Assembly: GCA_050729515.1 (NCBI GenBank)
Contig: JBOHLG010000010.1
Location: 1 to 64,000, forward strand
Source of the DNA: Acaudatibacter sp050729515
GTDB taxonomy: Bacteria; Pseudomonadota; Alphaproteobacteria; Caulobacterales; Caulobacteraceae
Direction: 5' to 3'
Length of the DNA: 64,000 nt
This document shows, one piece after another, positions 17,749 to 25,368 of this stretch (the first letter of the stretch is position 1; each line of letters begins with the position of its first letter). The notes beneath the pieces are model-generated. The model made no database searches, was not told where the DNA came from, and was given only the letters and a program-made list of their open reading frames with translations. Made by a program: the position numbers and the translations under genes.

Positions 17749-19170
17749 ATGAGCAGCGTCGAGCCGCAGCCCGTCGACGATGCGAACGTTCCGATCTATT
17801 CGGTCTCGGAACTCGCGTTTGCGCTCAAGCAAACGGTCGAGACCTCTTTCGGCTATGTCCGTCTGCGAGGCGAAGTCTCAAAGGTCACGTTTCACGCCAA
17901 TGGTCATATCTATCTCGATCTGAAGGACGACAAGGCGTGCATCGCCGGCGTGGTCTGGCGAAATCAGGCCGCCGGCCTCGCCCAACGGCCTCAGACCGGA
18001 CTTGAGGTCATCGTCACCGGGCGGCTCACCACCTACCCCGGCCGCTCGCAATATCAGATCATCATCGAGACGATGGCCCCGGCGGGCGTCGGCGCCCTGC
18101 TCGCCCAGCTGGAGAGGCTGAAGGCGGCCCTCGCGGCGGAGGGTCTCTTTGATCCTGCGCGGAAGCGGCCTCTTCCCAGCATGCCGGGCGTGATCGGCGT
18201 GGTGACCTCGCCCACCGGCGCGGTGATCCGCGACATCATCCATCGACTTCGCGATCGCTGGCCGTGCCGGGTGATCGTCTGGCCGGTGGTGGTCCAGGGC
18301 GAGCAGGCGGCCGGGCAGGTCCAAGCCGCGGTTGAAGGATTTTCGGCTGGCGGCGCGGTTCCCAGGCCGGACCTCATCATCGTCGCCCGCGGTGGGGGAT
18401 CTGTGGAGGATTTGTGGCCGTTCAACGATGAAGCCCTCGCACGCGCCGTCGCCGCCTCGGCCATCCCGCTGATCTCGGCGATTGGACACGAGACCGACAC
18501 CACGCTCGTCGACCATGTGTCGGACAGGCGAGCCCCCACCCCCACCGCCGCGGCGGAGATCGCGACGCCCGTGCTCTCCGAGTTGGCCGCCTTGCTCGCC
18601 GATCTTGGACGCAGGCTCATCCAATGTGGGTCGAGAGCGGTCGAGCACCGCCGGGTTCAGCTCGCCGCGGCCGCGGGATCGCTTCCCAGGCCCGTCGACC
18701 TCATGGCAATTGCCCGCCAGCGCCTGGACATCGCCTCCGGTCGTCTCGGATCGGCGCTCATGGCCAATATCGGTCACCATCGTCAGGATTTCACGCGCGT
18801 GTCGGCCGCCATCCGGCCCGCTCTTCTCATCCGCTCCGTGCAGGCGAGAGCGGAGCATCTGGACCGCCTCGCCGCGCGACTGACTCCCCTCGCCGAGCGG
18901 AGCTTGGCGCGGGCGGGAGAACGGCTTTCAAGCCTGGAGAAGCTACGCCTTTCCTTCAATCCAGACGGTCCGCTCAAGCGAGGGTTCGCCCGCGTCCATC
19001 ACCGCGACGGTCGCCTCGCGCGTGCGGCGAAGGAACTCGAGGCGGGGGAGCTGATCGACCTTGTCTTCAGCGACGGCACACGCTCCGCTCTGGTGGACGG
19101 CGCCCGGTCCCGGACTCCCGCCGCCCGCGCCGGGAGCGCCAAGGCGGCCGACCAGACCGAACTCTTTTGA
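17749..19170 (+). CDS. xseA: Exodeoxyribonuclease VII large subunit
   Basis: The 473-residue XseA forms the single-strand-specific exonuclease VII with several XseB subunits. It opens with an OB-fold domain (YSVSELAFALKQTVETSFGY onward, including HIYLDLKDDKA). The catalytic domain contains GVVTSPTGAVIRDIIHRL, ARGGGSVEDLWPFNDEALAR and SAIGHETDTTLVD. A helical coiled region follows, and GFARVHHRDGRL is near the end. xseB is not in the window. DUF2093 lies directly downstream, a common alphaproteobacterial pairing. Confidence 0.96.
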   Translation: MSSVEPQPVDDANVPIYSVSELAFALKQTVETSFGYVRLRGEVSKVTFHANGHIYLDLKDDKACIAGVVWRNQAAGLAQRPQTGLEVIVTGRLTTYPGRSQYQIIIETMAPAGVGALLAQLERLKAALAAEGLFDPARKRPLPSMPGVIGVVTSPTGAVIRDIIHRLRDRWPCRVIVWPVVVQGEQAAGQVQAAVEGFSAGGAVPRPDLIIVARGGGSVEDLWPFNDEALARAVAASAIPLISAIGHETDTTLVDHVSDRRAPTPTAAAEIATPVLSELAALLADLGRRLIQCGSRAVEHRRVQLAAAAGSLPRPVDLMAIARQRLDIASGRLGSALMANIGHHRQDFTRVSAAIRPALLIRSVQARAEHLDRLAARLTPLAERSLARAGERLSSLEKLRLSFNPDGPLKRGFARVHHRDGRLARAAKELEAGELIDLVFSDGTRSALVDGARSRTPAARAGSAKAADQTELF

Positions 19171-19240
19171 TCTCTCCCGCGAGACTCGCAGAACGCCTTC
19201 CTGCCGAACGCCCTCCCGCCGGCGGCGTCCACACGCTACA

Positions 19241-19483
19241 ATGACGGCTATGAATGCGCACGATCGTGAATTCTCCAGCCGTTCCAGCGAGATCGCCAAG
19301 GTGCGGTATGGCGCCGGCGAGATCACGGTCCTCAGGCCGGGTCGGGTGGTGATTTGCGCGGTTTCCGGAAGGGCGATTCCGCTCGAATCCCTTCGCTACT
19401 GGAGCCCGGAACTCCAGGAGGCCTACGCCGGGCCGGCCGAGGCCCTTGTCCGCTGGCGTCAGCTCCACTCTCCCACGCGCTGA
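19241..19483 (+). CDS. DUF2093 small protein
   Basis: From ATG 19241 the product is 80 residues; ATG 19250 would shorten it by three. The conserved core is AKVRYGAGEITVLRPGRVVI, then CAVSGRAIPLESLRYWSPELQEAY, the DUF2093 pattern found next to xseA in Alphaproteobacteria. The single CAVSG motif is characteristic. Function is unknown. It converges on the acyltransferase gene, 19 bases away. Confidence 0.85.
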   Translation: MTAMNAHDREFSSRSSEIAKVRYGAGEITVLRPGRVVICAVSGRAIPLESLRYWSPELQEAYAGPAEALVRWRQLHSPTR

Positions 19484-19502
19484 GTCGAGGCCGCGCGAGA
19501 AA

Positions 19503-20429
19503 TTATAATCCTTGGGCGGCCAGTTCCTCGTACGCCTCCTTGGGCCAGCGCCGGTGCATCCACCACCACTCGCCGGGCCGGGCGCGCACCCTTTCCTCGA
19601 GAAAGGCGTTGATCGCAACCACGCCGGCAAGAATATCGGCGGAGCGACGCCCAGTCTCCACCGGTACGATCGGCTCGTGGACAAAGCAGACGAAGCGGGC
19701 TCCTCGCCGGCGCTCGATCGACATCGGTTGGATCACCGCGCCGAAGCGTAGCGCCAGCCGAACCGCGGCCGGAAGGGTCATGACCGGGCGGCCGAAGAAG
19801 GGCGCGGCCACGCCGGCGTCATACTTCTGATCGTTCATCATGGCCACCGAACGACCGCTCTTGAGCGCTTCAAGGAGTTCGCGCGCACCGTCCTCACCCT
19901 TGGGGGCAAAGAGCCGCACGCCGTAGCGCAGCCGCGACTTGCGGATCCGCGCATCGATGAGGGGATTGTTTGCCGCCCGATAGGTGATGTCGCATTCGAC
20001 TCCGGCCGCCAGGATCACCGCTGCCATCACCTCGAGGTTGGAGAAGTGACCGGAGATGAACACGGCCGGGCGTCCACCTCGGGCGACTTCGGCGAGGCGC
20101 TCTGCACCGACGACCTGAACGCGGCCCGCCGCTTCGGTGAGGCGGTCGAGGATGGGGAACTCCGCCAAGTAGCGTCCAAAGTTCGCCCACTGTTCCTTGA
20201 GGACTTGCACCCTGGCCGGCTCGCTCATTTCGGGAAAGGCGAGGTGCAGGTTTCTCTGCGCGGTCCGGTGCGCGGAACTGAAGGGTCCCAGGCGCGCCAA
20301 CAGCATCCCGCCACAAGCCGAAACAAAGTCGATGGGAAGCAGCCGGGCGACGAAGATGAGCAGGTCATAGCCCACCGCCTCGGCTCGCCACGCCCAGCGT
20401 CGGAGTCCTGGCGAGCGCAGTCTGGCCAT
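19503..20429 (-). CDS. Lipid A biosynthesis acyltransferase (LpxL/HtrB type)
   Basis: About 308 residues from ATG 20429 (MARLRSPGLRRW). It is a member of the lysophospholipid acyltransferase family that adds secondary acyl chains to Kdo-lipid A at the inner membrane. One hydrophobic segment (VGYDLLIFVARLLPIDFVSA) anchors the N-terminus. The HX4D-type catalytic motif appears as HFSNLEV (HFSNLE in place of HxxxxD/E), followed by YRAANNPLID and late RARPGEWWWMHRRWP, the family's C-terminal signature. Frame extension upstream is not conserved. A GTG three codons earlier is an alternative start. Confidence 0.87.
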   Translation of the reverse strand: MARLRSPGLRRWAWRAEAVGYDLLIFVARLLPIDFVSACGGMLLARLGPFSSAHRTAQRNLHLAFPEMSEPARVQVLKEQWANFGRYLAEFPILDRLTEAAGRVQVVGAERLAEVARGGRPAVFISGHFSNLEVMAAVILAAGVECDITYRAANNPLIDARIRKSRLRYGVRLFAPKGEDGARELLEALKSGRSVAMMNDQKYDAGVAAPFFGRPVMTLPAAVRLALRFGAVIQPMSIERRRGARFVCFVHEPIVPVETGRRSADILAGVVAINAFLEERVRARPGEWWWMHRRWPKEAYEELAAQGL

Positions 20430-20491
20430 CGCCGCCACTAGAGCGCATCCCGCAGAAGGGGGAAATAGTCTTACGAGAAGGACGCGCTCAA

Positions 20492-20616
20492 GACCTTGAA
20501 TCCCCGGCATTTCCGCTTGGGCGAGGCGTTTCGCTTGTCCTCGGAATGCATTGGGTCGGATTCCGCGGAGGTGCGAAGTTATTTGGCAGTCGGCACGCAG
20601 CCCGGACCTTGAATCC
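20492..20616. repeat. Direct repeat GACCTTGAATCC containing GANTC sites
   Basis: GACCTTGAATCC occurs at 20492-20503 and again at 20605-20616, with a third GANTC site (GATTC) at 20559-20563. The 288-base gap between the acyltransferase start and the XRE start holds no convincing gene. GANTC is the CcrM methylation target used by GcrA, and a gcrA gene is nearby, so these sites may matter for transcription; this is inference. Confidence 0.4.
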
Positions 20617-20665
20617 ACGACGAGGCCGAGCGCGCGGCATGGGCCTTGCGACGGCCGATCCCAGC

Positions 20666-20682
20666 CGTTCCGAAACGGAACG
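20666..20682. promoter_or_regulatory. Perfect palindrome before the XRE regulator gene
   Basis: CGTTCCG-AAA-CGGAACG (20666-20682) is a perfect 7+3+7 inverted repeat 35 bases upstream of the XRE start codon. Its size and place suit an autoregulatory operator for the dimeric helix-turn-helix protein encoded next to it. Confidence 0.5.
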
Positions 20683-20717
20683 CGGAGCGACGGACCGCCA
20701 GGCGCGAGCACCGATCC

Positions 20718-21077
20718 ATGCGAAGCCAGATCGACACCCACCTCGGACGACGCCTGCGAAAGCGGCGCAAGCTCCTAGGCCTCACCCAGCAGCAGATCGC
20801 CGAGGCCTGCGGCGTGCGTTTCCAACAGATTCAGAAATATGAGTGTGGGGCAAACCGGATTTCCGCGGCCCGCCTGTGGCAGATCGCCGTGACGCTCGAG
20901 GTGCCCCTGGACTACTTCTTCGATGGGATCATCGAGGGCGCGGAGTCTTCCGCCACGGAGGTGCAGCGGCAGGACGCCGTCGATCTCATGCGCGCCTACG
21001 ATCAGCTCGGCGAGCGGCCGCGCCGGCGATTGCTCGACCTGATCAAGTCCATGGGTCCGGAGAACGACCTGGCCTGA
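20718..21077 (+). CDS. XRE-family transcriptional regulator, PraR/PhrR-like
   Basis: From ATG 20718 the product is 119 residues. The helix-turn-helix domain covers about residues 8-65: IDTHLGRRLRKRRKLLGLTQ, then QIAEACGVRFQQIQKYECGA and NRISAARLWQIAVTLEVPLD. The FQQIQKYE recognition helix and the YFFDG ending match PraR/PhrR-type regulators, which control adhesion, stress and symbiosis genes in rhizobia. The C-terminal ~45 residues, ending RRRLLDLIKSM, probably mediate dimerisation. A palindrome just upstream suggests self-regulation. Target genes are unknown. Confidence 0.86.
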   Translation: MRSQIDTHLGRRLRKRRKLLGLTQQQIAEACGVRFQQIQKYECGANRISAARLWQIAVTLEVPLDYFFDGIIEGAESSATEVQRQDAVDLMRAYDQLGERPRRRLLDLIKSMGPENDLA

Positions 21078-21115
21078 GGGCTTGCTTCATCGCCGCGGCT
21101 TGCTAGGGCTCGGCC

Positions 21116-21925
21116 ATGCCCGGCCCTGAACACTTGGACCGACTGGACGCCTTCATCGTGGAGCTGAACTCCGCGGCCGGAAAGGCCATCCTGCCGTATT
21201 TCAGGGATGAACTCGGACTTCAGAATAAGAATCCCCACGGCGCCTATGATCCGGTGACCGCCGCCGACAAGGCCGCCGAGGCCGCGATCCGGCGCCTCAT
21301 CGGCGATCGCTATCCGACCCACGGCGTGATTGGCGAGGAGTATGGCGAAGATCGCGCTGACGCCGAGTTCGTCTGGGTGATCGATCCGATAGACGGCACA
21401 CGCGCCTTCGTGGCCGGCCTGCCGGTGTGGACGGTGTTGATCGCCCTGAGGTTCGAGGGGCGCCCCATCCTCGGTTCGATCGGACAGCCTTTCCTTGGCG
21501 AGCAGTTTATCGGCGGCGGCGGCCGCACGCGATTGGCGTGCCTTTCGGGCGAGCACCGGATCACCTGCCGCAAGGGCGTCCCGCTCGCAGACGCCGTCAT
21601 CGCCACCACCGACCCTCATGGGTGCTTCACGCGGCCCGAAATGGCCGCCTGGCGGCAGGTGCGCGCCGCCTGCCGTATCGCGCGTTTGGGATGCGACGCA
21701 TACGCCTACGCCATGGTGGCGGCGGCCAGCATCGATCTTGTTCTGGAGGCGGGCCTGGCCTGCTGGGATATCGAAGCGGCGATCCCGATCATCGAGGGGG
21801 CCGGCGGAACGATCTGCGATTGGCGGGGCGATCCAATCGGAGATTGCGGAGGCAGGATTGCGATGGCCGGATCGCAGGAGCTCATGGACCAGGTCCTGCC
21901 CCTTCTCGAAGCGGCCCAGTCATGA
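21116..21925 (+). CDS. hisN: Histidinol-phosphatase of the inositol monophosphatase family
   Basis: The 269-residue metal-dependent phosphatase shows the IMPase signatures: DPVTAADKAAE near residue 45, GEE at 73-75, DPIDGTRAF at 90-98 and the C-terminal CWDIEAAIPIIEGAGG. RAFVAG after the DGT motif is characteristic of the HisN type, which dephosphorylates L-histidinol phosphate in histidine synthesis in organisms lacking HisB-N. No other his genes are adjacent. Inositol monophosphatase activity remains possible. Confidence 0.86.
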   Translation: MPGPEHLDRLDAFIVELNSAAGKAILPYFRDELGLQNKNPHGAYDPVTAADKAAEAAIRRLIGDRYPTHGVIGEEYGEDRADAEFVWVIDPIDGTRAFVAGLPVWTVLIALRFEGRPILGSIGQPFLGEQFIGGGGRTRLACLSGEHRITCRKGVPLADAVIATTDPHGCFTRPEMAAWRQVRAACRIARLGCDAYAYAMVAAASIDLVLEAGLACWDIEAAIPIIEGAGGTICDWRGDPIGDCGGRIAMAGSQELMDQVLPLLEAAQS

Positions 21926-21944
21926 CCATTCCCGCCGTCGGCGT

Positions 21945-22892
21945 TCAGGCGCGAACTCGCTCCGCGAGCGCATCGAACTGCGCCCAGAACTGCGCCCTCG
22001 CCTCGTCGGTCTCCTGAAGGATCTCGTGGAAGGAGCCTTCGATGGCGAAGGCGCGGGCGCCGGGGATGCGCGAGGCGACGAGGCGGGCGCCGCGATTGTC
22101 GACCAGGCGCTCCTCGCCGGCCAGGGCTATCACGACCGGAGCCGCGATCCTCTTTGTCTCGGCCCCCCTCTGCAATGCGCCGATCGCCGAAAAGGCGGAG
22201 TCGAGCCAGCCCCAGGTCGGCGCTCCCAAGGCGAGCTCAGGGAAACTTGCGGTGAGAGCCCGATTGCGCTCGTAACGGGCCCGGTCATGGGTGAGGATGT
22301 TGGTCTCGAAGGTCTCGATTTCCGCCTCGCTCGCGGGGGCCGCCAGGCGCGCGCCGAGGCCAAGCAGCCGCTGCAGCCGCGCCGCCAAGCGGGCCGCGGC
22401 AGGCGGCACGCGCCCGGTGGCCAGTCCCAGCATGGGGGCCGAGAGGACGGCGGCATCGATCCTGATCTCGCCGCGCGCCATCGCGAGAAGGGTGAGGCAT
22501 CCCCCCATGGAATGGCCAAGGCCGATCCAGGGTCTCGGCAGCTGCGGACCGAAGGCGTCGAGCAGTCGGCTGTAGTCGGCCAGGAAATCTCCAAACCCCT
22601 CGGCATGGCCCGCCATCGGGTTGGCCAGCAGCCGCTCTGAGAGCCCCTGGCCGCGCCAGTCGTGGACAAGCGCCGTCCAACCCCGCCGGGTCAGGTCCTG
22701 GATGGTCTCGAAATATTTTTCGATCGCCTCGGTGCGTCCGGGACTGATCGCCACCGAGCCCCGCGCGTGGCCCCGAGGCGCAAAGAGCGCCGCCCGCAGT
22801 CGCTTCCGGCCCTCGCCCTCGAACCACCAGGCCGAGCCGCCCCCCGGCGCGGCGGCGCCGGGCGCAAGGAGCAGCGGGGCCGGTTCGCCCAC
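21945..22892 (-). CDS. Alpha/beta hydrolase, lysophospholipase (PldB)-like
   Basis: The 315-residue enzyme has the serine hydrolase elbow GHSMGG at about 126-131 (Ser128), the family block ISPGRTEAIEKYFETI at about 49-64, and DWRGQGLSERL. The acid is probably in LAGEERLVDN and the His in EGSFHEIL near the end. This is the monoacylglycerol lipase/lysophospholipase L2 pattern. A Gly/Ala-rich N-terminus without a clear signal peptide suggests cytosolic or membrane-peripheral location. Its stop is 19 bases from the convergent hisN stop, and the SCP2 gene lies 6 bases upstream on the same strand. Confidence 0.85.
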   Translation of the reverse strand: MGEPAPLLLAPGAAAPGGGSAWWFEGEGRKRLRAALFAPRGHARGSVAISPGRTEAIEKYFETIQDLTRRGWTALVHDWRGQGLSERLLANPMAGHAEGFGDFLADYSRLLDAFGPQLPRPWIGLGHSMGGCLTLLAMARGEIRIDAAVLSAPMLGLATGRVPPAAARLAARLQRLLGLGARLAAPASEAEIETFETNILTHDRARYERNRALTASFPELALGAPTWGWLDSAFSAIGALQRGAETKRIAAPVVIALAGEERLVDNRGARLVASRIPGARAFAIEGSFHEILQETDEARAQFWAQFDALAERVRA

Positions 22893-22898
22893 CTCCGA

Positions 22899-23207
22899 TC
22901 AGTCGATTTTGGAGAACAGAGTTTGCATCTTGCTTTGCAAGCTCATGGCCAGGCCCATGTCGGAAAGCTGCAACCTGCCGCTCATCACCGCGGCCATGGC
23001 GTCGAGCTTGCCTTCTCCGAGCAGAACCAGGTCATCGAGACGGATGGTCATGGTGAGATCGGCAGGTGCGTTTTCGTTGCCGACCTCTCCCCCGTCGATG
23101 AAGATGTAGCCGCCGCCCTTCAGGTCGAATTTCAAGCTCTTGCCGAGCCCGGAATCCTCGCCGACCGCAGCTCGGATCCTGGAGGTGATGTCCTCGAGAC
23201 TGGCCAT
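22899..23207 (-). CDS. SCP2 sterol-binding domain protein
   Basis: From ATG 23207 (MASLEDITSRIRA) the product is 102 residues, a single SCP2 domain. Features are KSLKFDLKGGGYIFIDGGEV, DLTMTIRLDDLVLLGEGKLD and AVMSGRLQLSDMGLAMSLQS, the last being the conserved GKL--GD/SGRL-like ending. Such proteins bind lipids in a hydrophobic tunnel. AGGA precedes the start. It lies just upstream of and in line with the lipase-like gene, so joint lipid handling is a fair inference. Confidence 0.88.
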   Translation of the reverse strand: MASLEDITSRIRAAVGEDSGLGKSLKFDLKGGGYIFIDGGEVGNENAPADLTMTIRLDDLVLLGEGKLDAMAAVMSGRLQLSDMGLAMSLQSKMQTLFSKID

Positions 23208-23287
23208 CGGTCCTGTGCTCCTTTGCAGCCGAAGACCCACCCGCCCTAGCCCGGCTCGAAGGCGTGCGCAACTGCGGCAGGTGGGGC

Positions 23288-23317
23288 CTTGAAAGCGCAT
23301 TCGGCGCGCCTAACTAG
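23288..23317 (+). promoter_or_regulatory. Sigma-32 (RpoH) heat-shock promoter for hsp20
   Basis: CTTG (23288-23291), a 17-base spacer and CCTAACTAG (23309-23317) match the alphaproteobacterial RpoH consensus CTTG-N17/18-CYTATxTxG with one mismatch. It lies 90-120 bases upstream of the hsp20 ATG and would start transcription near 23324. Confidence 0.65.
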
Positions 23318-23324
23318 ACCGCCG

Positions 23325-23406
23325 GAGGCGCCGATGCCGGGCCTTCCGGGCGGCGGGTCAAAGAAGGCGCGCAGCTCCGAGACCTTGCTTTTAAGGAGGA
23401 ATACTC
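23325..23406 (+). promoter_or_regulatory. ROSE-like RNA thermometer in the hsp20 5' UTR
   Basis: The predicted leader is about 80 bases. Immediately before the ribosome site (AAGGAGG, 23393-23399) is TTGCT (23385-23389), the U[U/C]GCU signature of ROSE elements that pairs with the Shine-Dalgarno at low temperature. CCTT (23383-23386) can also pair with AAGG (23393-23396). Upstream stems are visible: GCCG/CCGG with CCGG/CGGC around 23330-23354, and GGTC (23356-23359) with GACC (23381-23384). Placement, signature and the downstream small heat-shock gene all match the ROSE class. Confidence 0.65.
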
Positions 23407-23862
23407 ATGCAGACGTTGGACTTTTCTCCCCTTTATCGCTCGGTGGTCGGGTTCGACCGTCTCGCCGATCTTCTTGATGCGGCGAACCACGAGAGTGCTG
23501 GCGGCTATCCGCCCTACAACATCGAACGGACGGACGAGAACAGCTACCGAATCGAGATGGCGGTCGCCGGCTTCAAGCCGGAAGACCTCGTCATCGAGGT
23601 GAAGGAGAACCTGCTCACCGTCCAAGGCCGAAAGGCGCCCGGCGCGGAGACTCGGCGCTATTTGCACCGCGGCCTCGCCGAGCGCGCCTTCGAGAGGCGG
23701 TTCCAGCTTGCCGACTACATGGTCGTCACGGACGCCAACCTCGCCGACGGCCTGCTCTCATTGAGCCTGCGGCGCGAACTTCCCGAGGCTCTGAAGCCGC
23801 GTCGGATCGAGATCAAGGCCGGCGAGCGCCAAGAGCTCGTCGAGAACGAAAAGGCGGCTTGA
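23407..23862 (+). CDS. Small heat-shock protein, Hsp20/IbpA family
   Basis: The 151-residue alpha-crystallin-domain chaperone holds unfolding proteins in a refoldable state. It begins MQTLDFSPLYRSVVGFDRLA, the bacterial class A N-terminus, then YPPYNIERTDENSYRIEMAV, AGFKPEDLVIEVKENLLTV, the GLAERAFERRFQLADYM strand and LSLRRELPE, with the IEIKAG motif replacing the usual I-x-I tail. It is likely controlled by an RpoH promoter and a ROSE-like thermometer. A strong terminator follows. Confidence 0.94.
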   Translation: MQTLDFSPLYRSVVGFDRLADLLDAANHESAGGYPPYNIERTDENSYRIEMAVAGFKPEDLVIEVKENLLTVQGRKAPGAETRRYLHRGLAERAFERRFQLADYMVVTDANLADGLLSLSLRRELPEALKPRRIEIKAGERQELVENEKAA

Positions 23863-23877
23863 CCTTCTGAACTGAGC

Positions 23878-23903
23878 GGGCGGCGTCCGTTTGGGCGCCG
23901 CCC
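23878..23903. terminator. Terminator between hsp20 and gpmA
   Basis: GGGCGGCG (23878-23885) and CGCCGCCC (23896-23903) form an 8-bp stem with a 10-base loop, followed on the plus strand by ATCTTATTT. It lies between two convergent stops and can serve hsp20; the minus-strand U-run is weak. Confidence 0.65.
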
Positions 23904-23906
23904 ATC

Positions 23907-24620
23907 TTATTTCCCGCCCGGCAAGGGCTGCGCCCTGGCCGCGTCGAGATAGGCCCAGCCCCGCGGCTGCAGGTCCTCGCCCAGCTCCACCACGAGCGGA
24001 TTCCCGGTCGGGATCTCCACGCTGACGATGGCTTGATCCGAAATCGCAAAAAGGTGCTTCACGATGGCCCGCAGGGAATTGCCGTGGGCCACAACGAGAG
24101 CGTTGGAGCCTTTCAGGAGAGCCGGTGCGATGGCCCCGGTCCAGTAGGGAACGACCCGACCGAGGGTGTCTTTCAAGCTTTCGCTCTGCGGCGGCGTCAT
24201 CCCGGCGTAACGGCGGTCGTTGTGGAATTCGTACAACCCTCCCGGCTCGATCGGCGGCGGCGCAATGTCGTACGACCGCCGCCAGATCGCGACCTGCGCC
24301 TCCCCGTGGCGCTTGGCCGTCTCCGCTTTGTCGAGGCCGGTGAGAGCCCCATAGTGGCGCTCGTTGAGACGCCACGATTTCTCCATTTCGACCCACAGCT
24401 GGCCACATTCGCCCAGCGCCAGGTTCGCGGTCCGAATTGCCCGCGTGAGCACCGAACAAAAGACCCGGTCGAAGGCGAGACCCGCCTCGCCGAGTCGCTT
24501 TCCCGCGTTCCTGGCTTCGGCTTCACCGAGGTCAGAAAGATCTACGTCGACCCAGCCCGTGAAGCGATTTTCGAGGTTCCATTGGCTTTGGCCATGACGA
24601 AGGAGGACGAGGGTAGGCAT
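23907..24620 (-). CDS. gpmA: 2,3-bisphosphoglycerate-dependent phosphoglycerate mutase
   Basis: The 237-residue glycolytic enzyme interconverts 3- and 2-phosphoglycerate through a phosphohistidine. The N-terminal LLRHGQSQWN gives catalytic His9; LTRAIRTA, the acid Glu87 in LNERHYGALTG, and the second His179 in VVAHGNSLRA complete the site. SESLKDT and IPTGNPLV are also typical of dPGM. Length is normal for the family. Divergent from the DUF488 gene. Confidence 0.95.
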   Translation of the reverse strand: MPTLVLLRHGQSQWNLENRFTGWVDVDLSDLGEAEARNAGKRLGEAGLAFDRVFCSVLTRAIRTANLALGECGQLWVEMEKSWRLNERHYGALTGLDKAETAKRHGEAQVAIWRRSYDIAPPPIEPGGLYEFHNDRRYAGMTPPQSESLKDTLGRVVPYWTGAIAPALLKGSNALVVAHGNSLRAIVKHLFAISDQAIVSVEIPTGNPLVVELGEDLQPRGWAYLDAARAQPLPGGK

Positions 24621-24707
24621 CGGGCGGGGCTATGGCCGCGCCGACCGGGCGTCAAGCGCCGCCGCGACCTCTTGTCAAACCAACGACTCGCGTCGAAGGA
24701 TTCGGGC

Positions 24708-25076
24708 GTGCCCGACGATCGGATCCGCATCAAGAGAATCTACGAACCTCCCTCGAAGGAGGATGGACAGCGAATTCTCGTCGACCGTTTGTGGCCGAGA
24801 GGCGTGGCGCGGCGCTGCGCCAAGCTTGACCAGTGGCTTCGCGAAATCGCCCCCAGCGAGGGCCTGCGCCACTGGTTCCACCATGAGGCGCCGCGTTGGG
24901 AGATGTTCGTCGACCGCTATCGGTCCGAGCTTTCGGCCAATCCGGAAGCCGTCGCGCGCCTCGCTCAGATCATCGATCGAGGCCCGACGACCCTGCTCTA
25001 CGGAGCCAAGGATGAGGAGCGAAATCAGGCTCTGGTCCTCGCCCAGTTCATGCGCGAGCGCCTAGCAAAACGATGA
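24708..25076 (+). CDS. DUF488 family protein
   Basis: The 122-residue product starts at GTG 24708 after a GAAGGA ribosome site. Its conserved blocks are IRIKRIYEP, RILVDRLWPRGVARRCAKLD, WLREIAPSEGLRHWFHHEAP and TLLYGAKDEERNQALVL. These define the short DUF488 proteins common in Proteobacteria, whose function is unknown. A frame extension upstream overlaps gpmA and is not conserved. Confidence 0.88.
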   Translation: MPDDRIRIKRIYEPPSKEDGQRILVDRLWPRGVARRCAKLDQWLREIAPSEGLRHWFHHEAPRWEMFVDRYRSELSANPEAVARLAQIIDRGPTTLLYGAKDEERNQALVLAQFMRERLAKR

Positions 25077-25119
25077 GTTCGCCTCGCGCCGATTGCCCGG
25101 GCGGCATATAGCCGCGCCG

Positions 25120-25287
25120 GTGCGCAGCAGCTTCTTCCTTCCGATCGTGGGGTTGGTGATCTGCGCGATGGTCGTTCTCTCTCTTTTTTGGCCGCAAGGT
25201 CGCGGAACGCCTTCCCCGGCGTCTTTCCGAAACTCGGCGCGGCCAACGTCGCCCAGCGCCGGCCGGGCGGTGGCGGATCGACGCTGA
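25120..25287 (+). CDS. Small single-span membrane protein
   Basis: GTG 25120 begins a 55-residue frame: VRSSFFLPIVGLVICAMVVL, then SLFWPQGRGTPSPASF and an Arg/Ser-rich tail. The first 24 residues form one membrane helix ending in WPQG-G-PSP, a pattern I recall from short conserved proteins of Alphaproteobacteria. It fills the 292-base gap between DUF488 and the phosphomannomutase gene; no strong ribosome site is seen. Function unknown. Confidence 0.45.
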   Translation: MRSSFFLPIVGLVICAMVVLSLFWPQGRGTPSPASFRNSARPTSPSAGRAVADRR

Positions 25288-25368
25288 CAGGGTCGCGCCG
25301 GAAGACCGGGATGTTGATCTTCGAGACGACATCCCGTTTGAACCGATGCGCACCCGTGTCAGAGAGGG

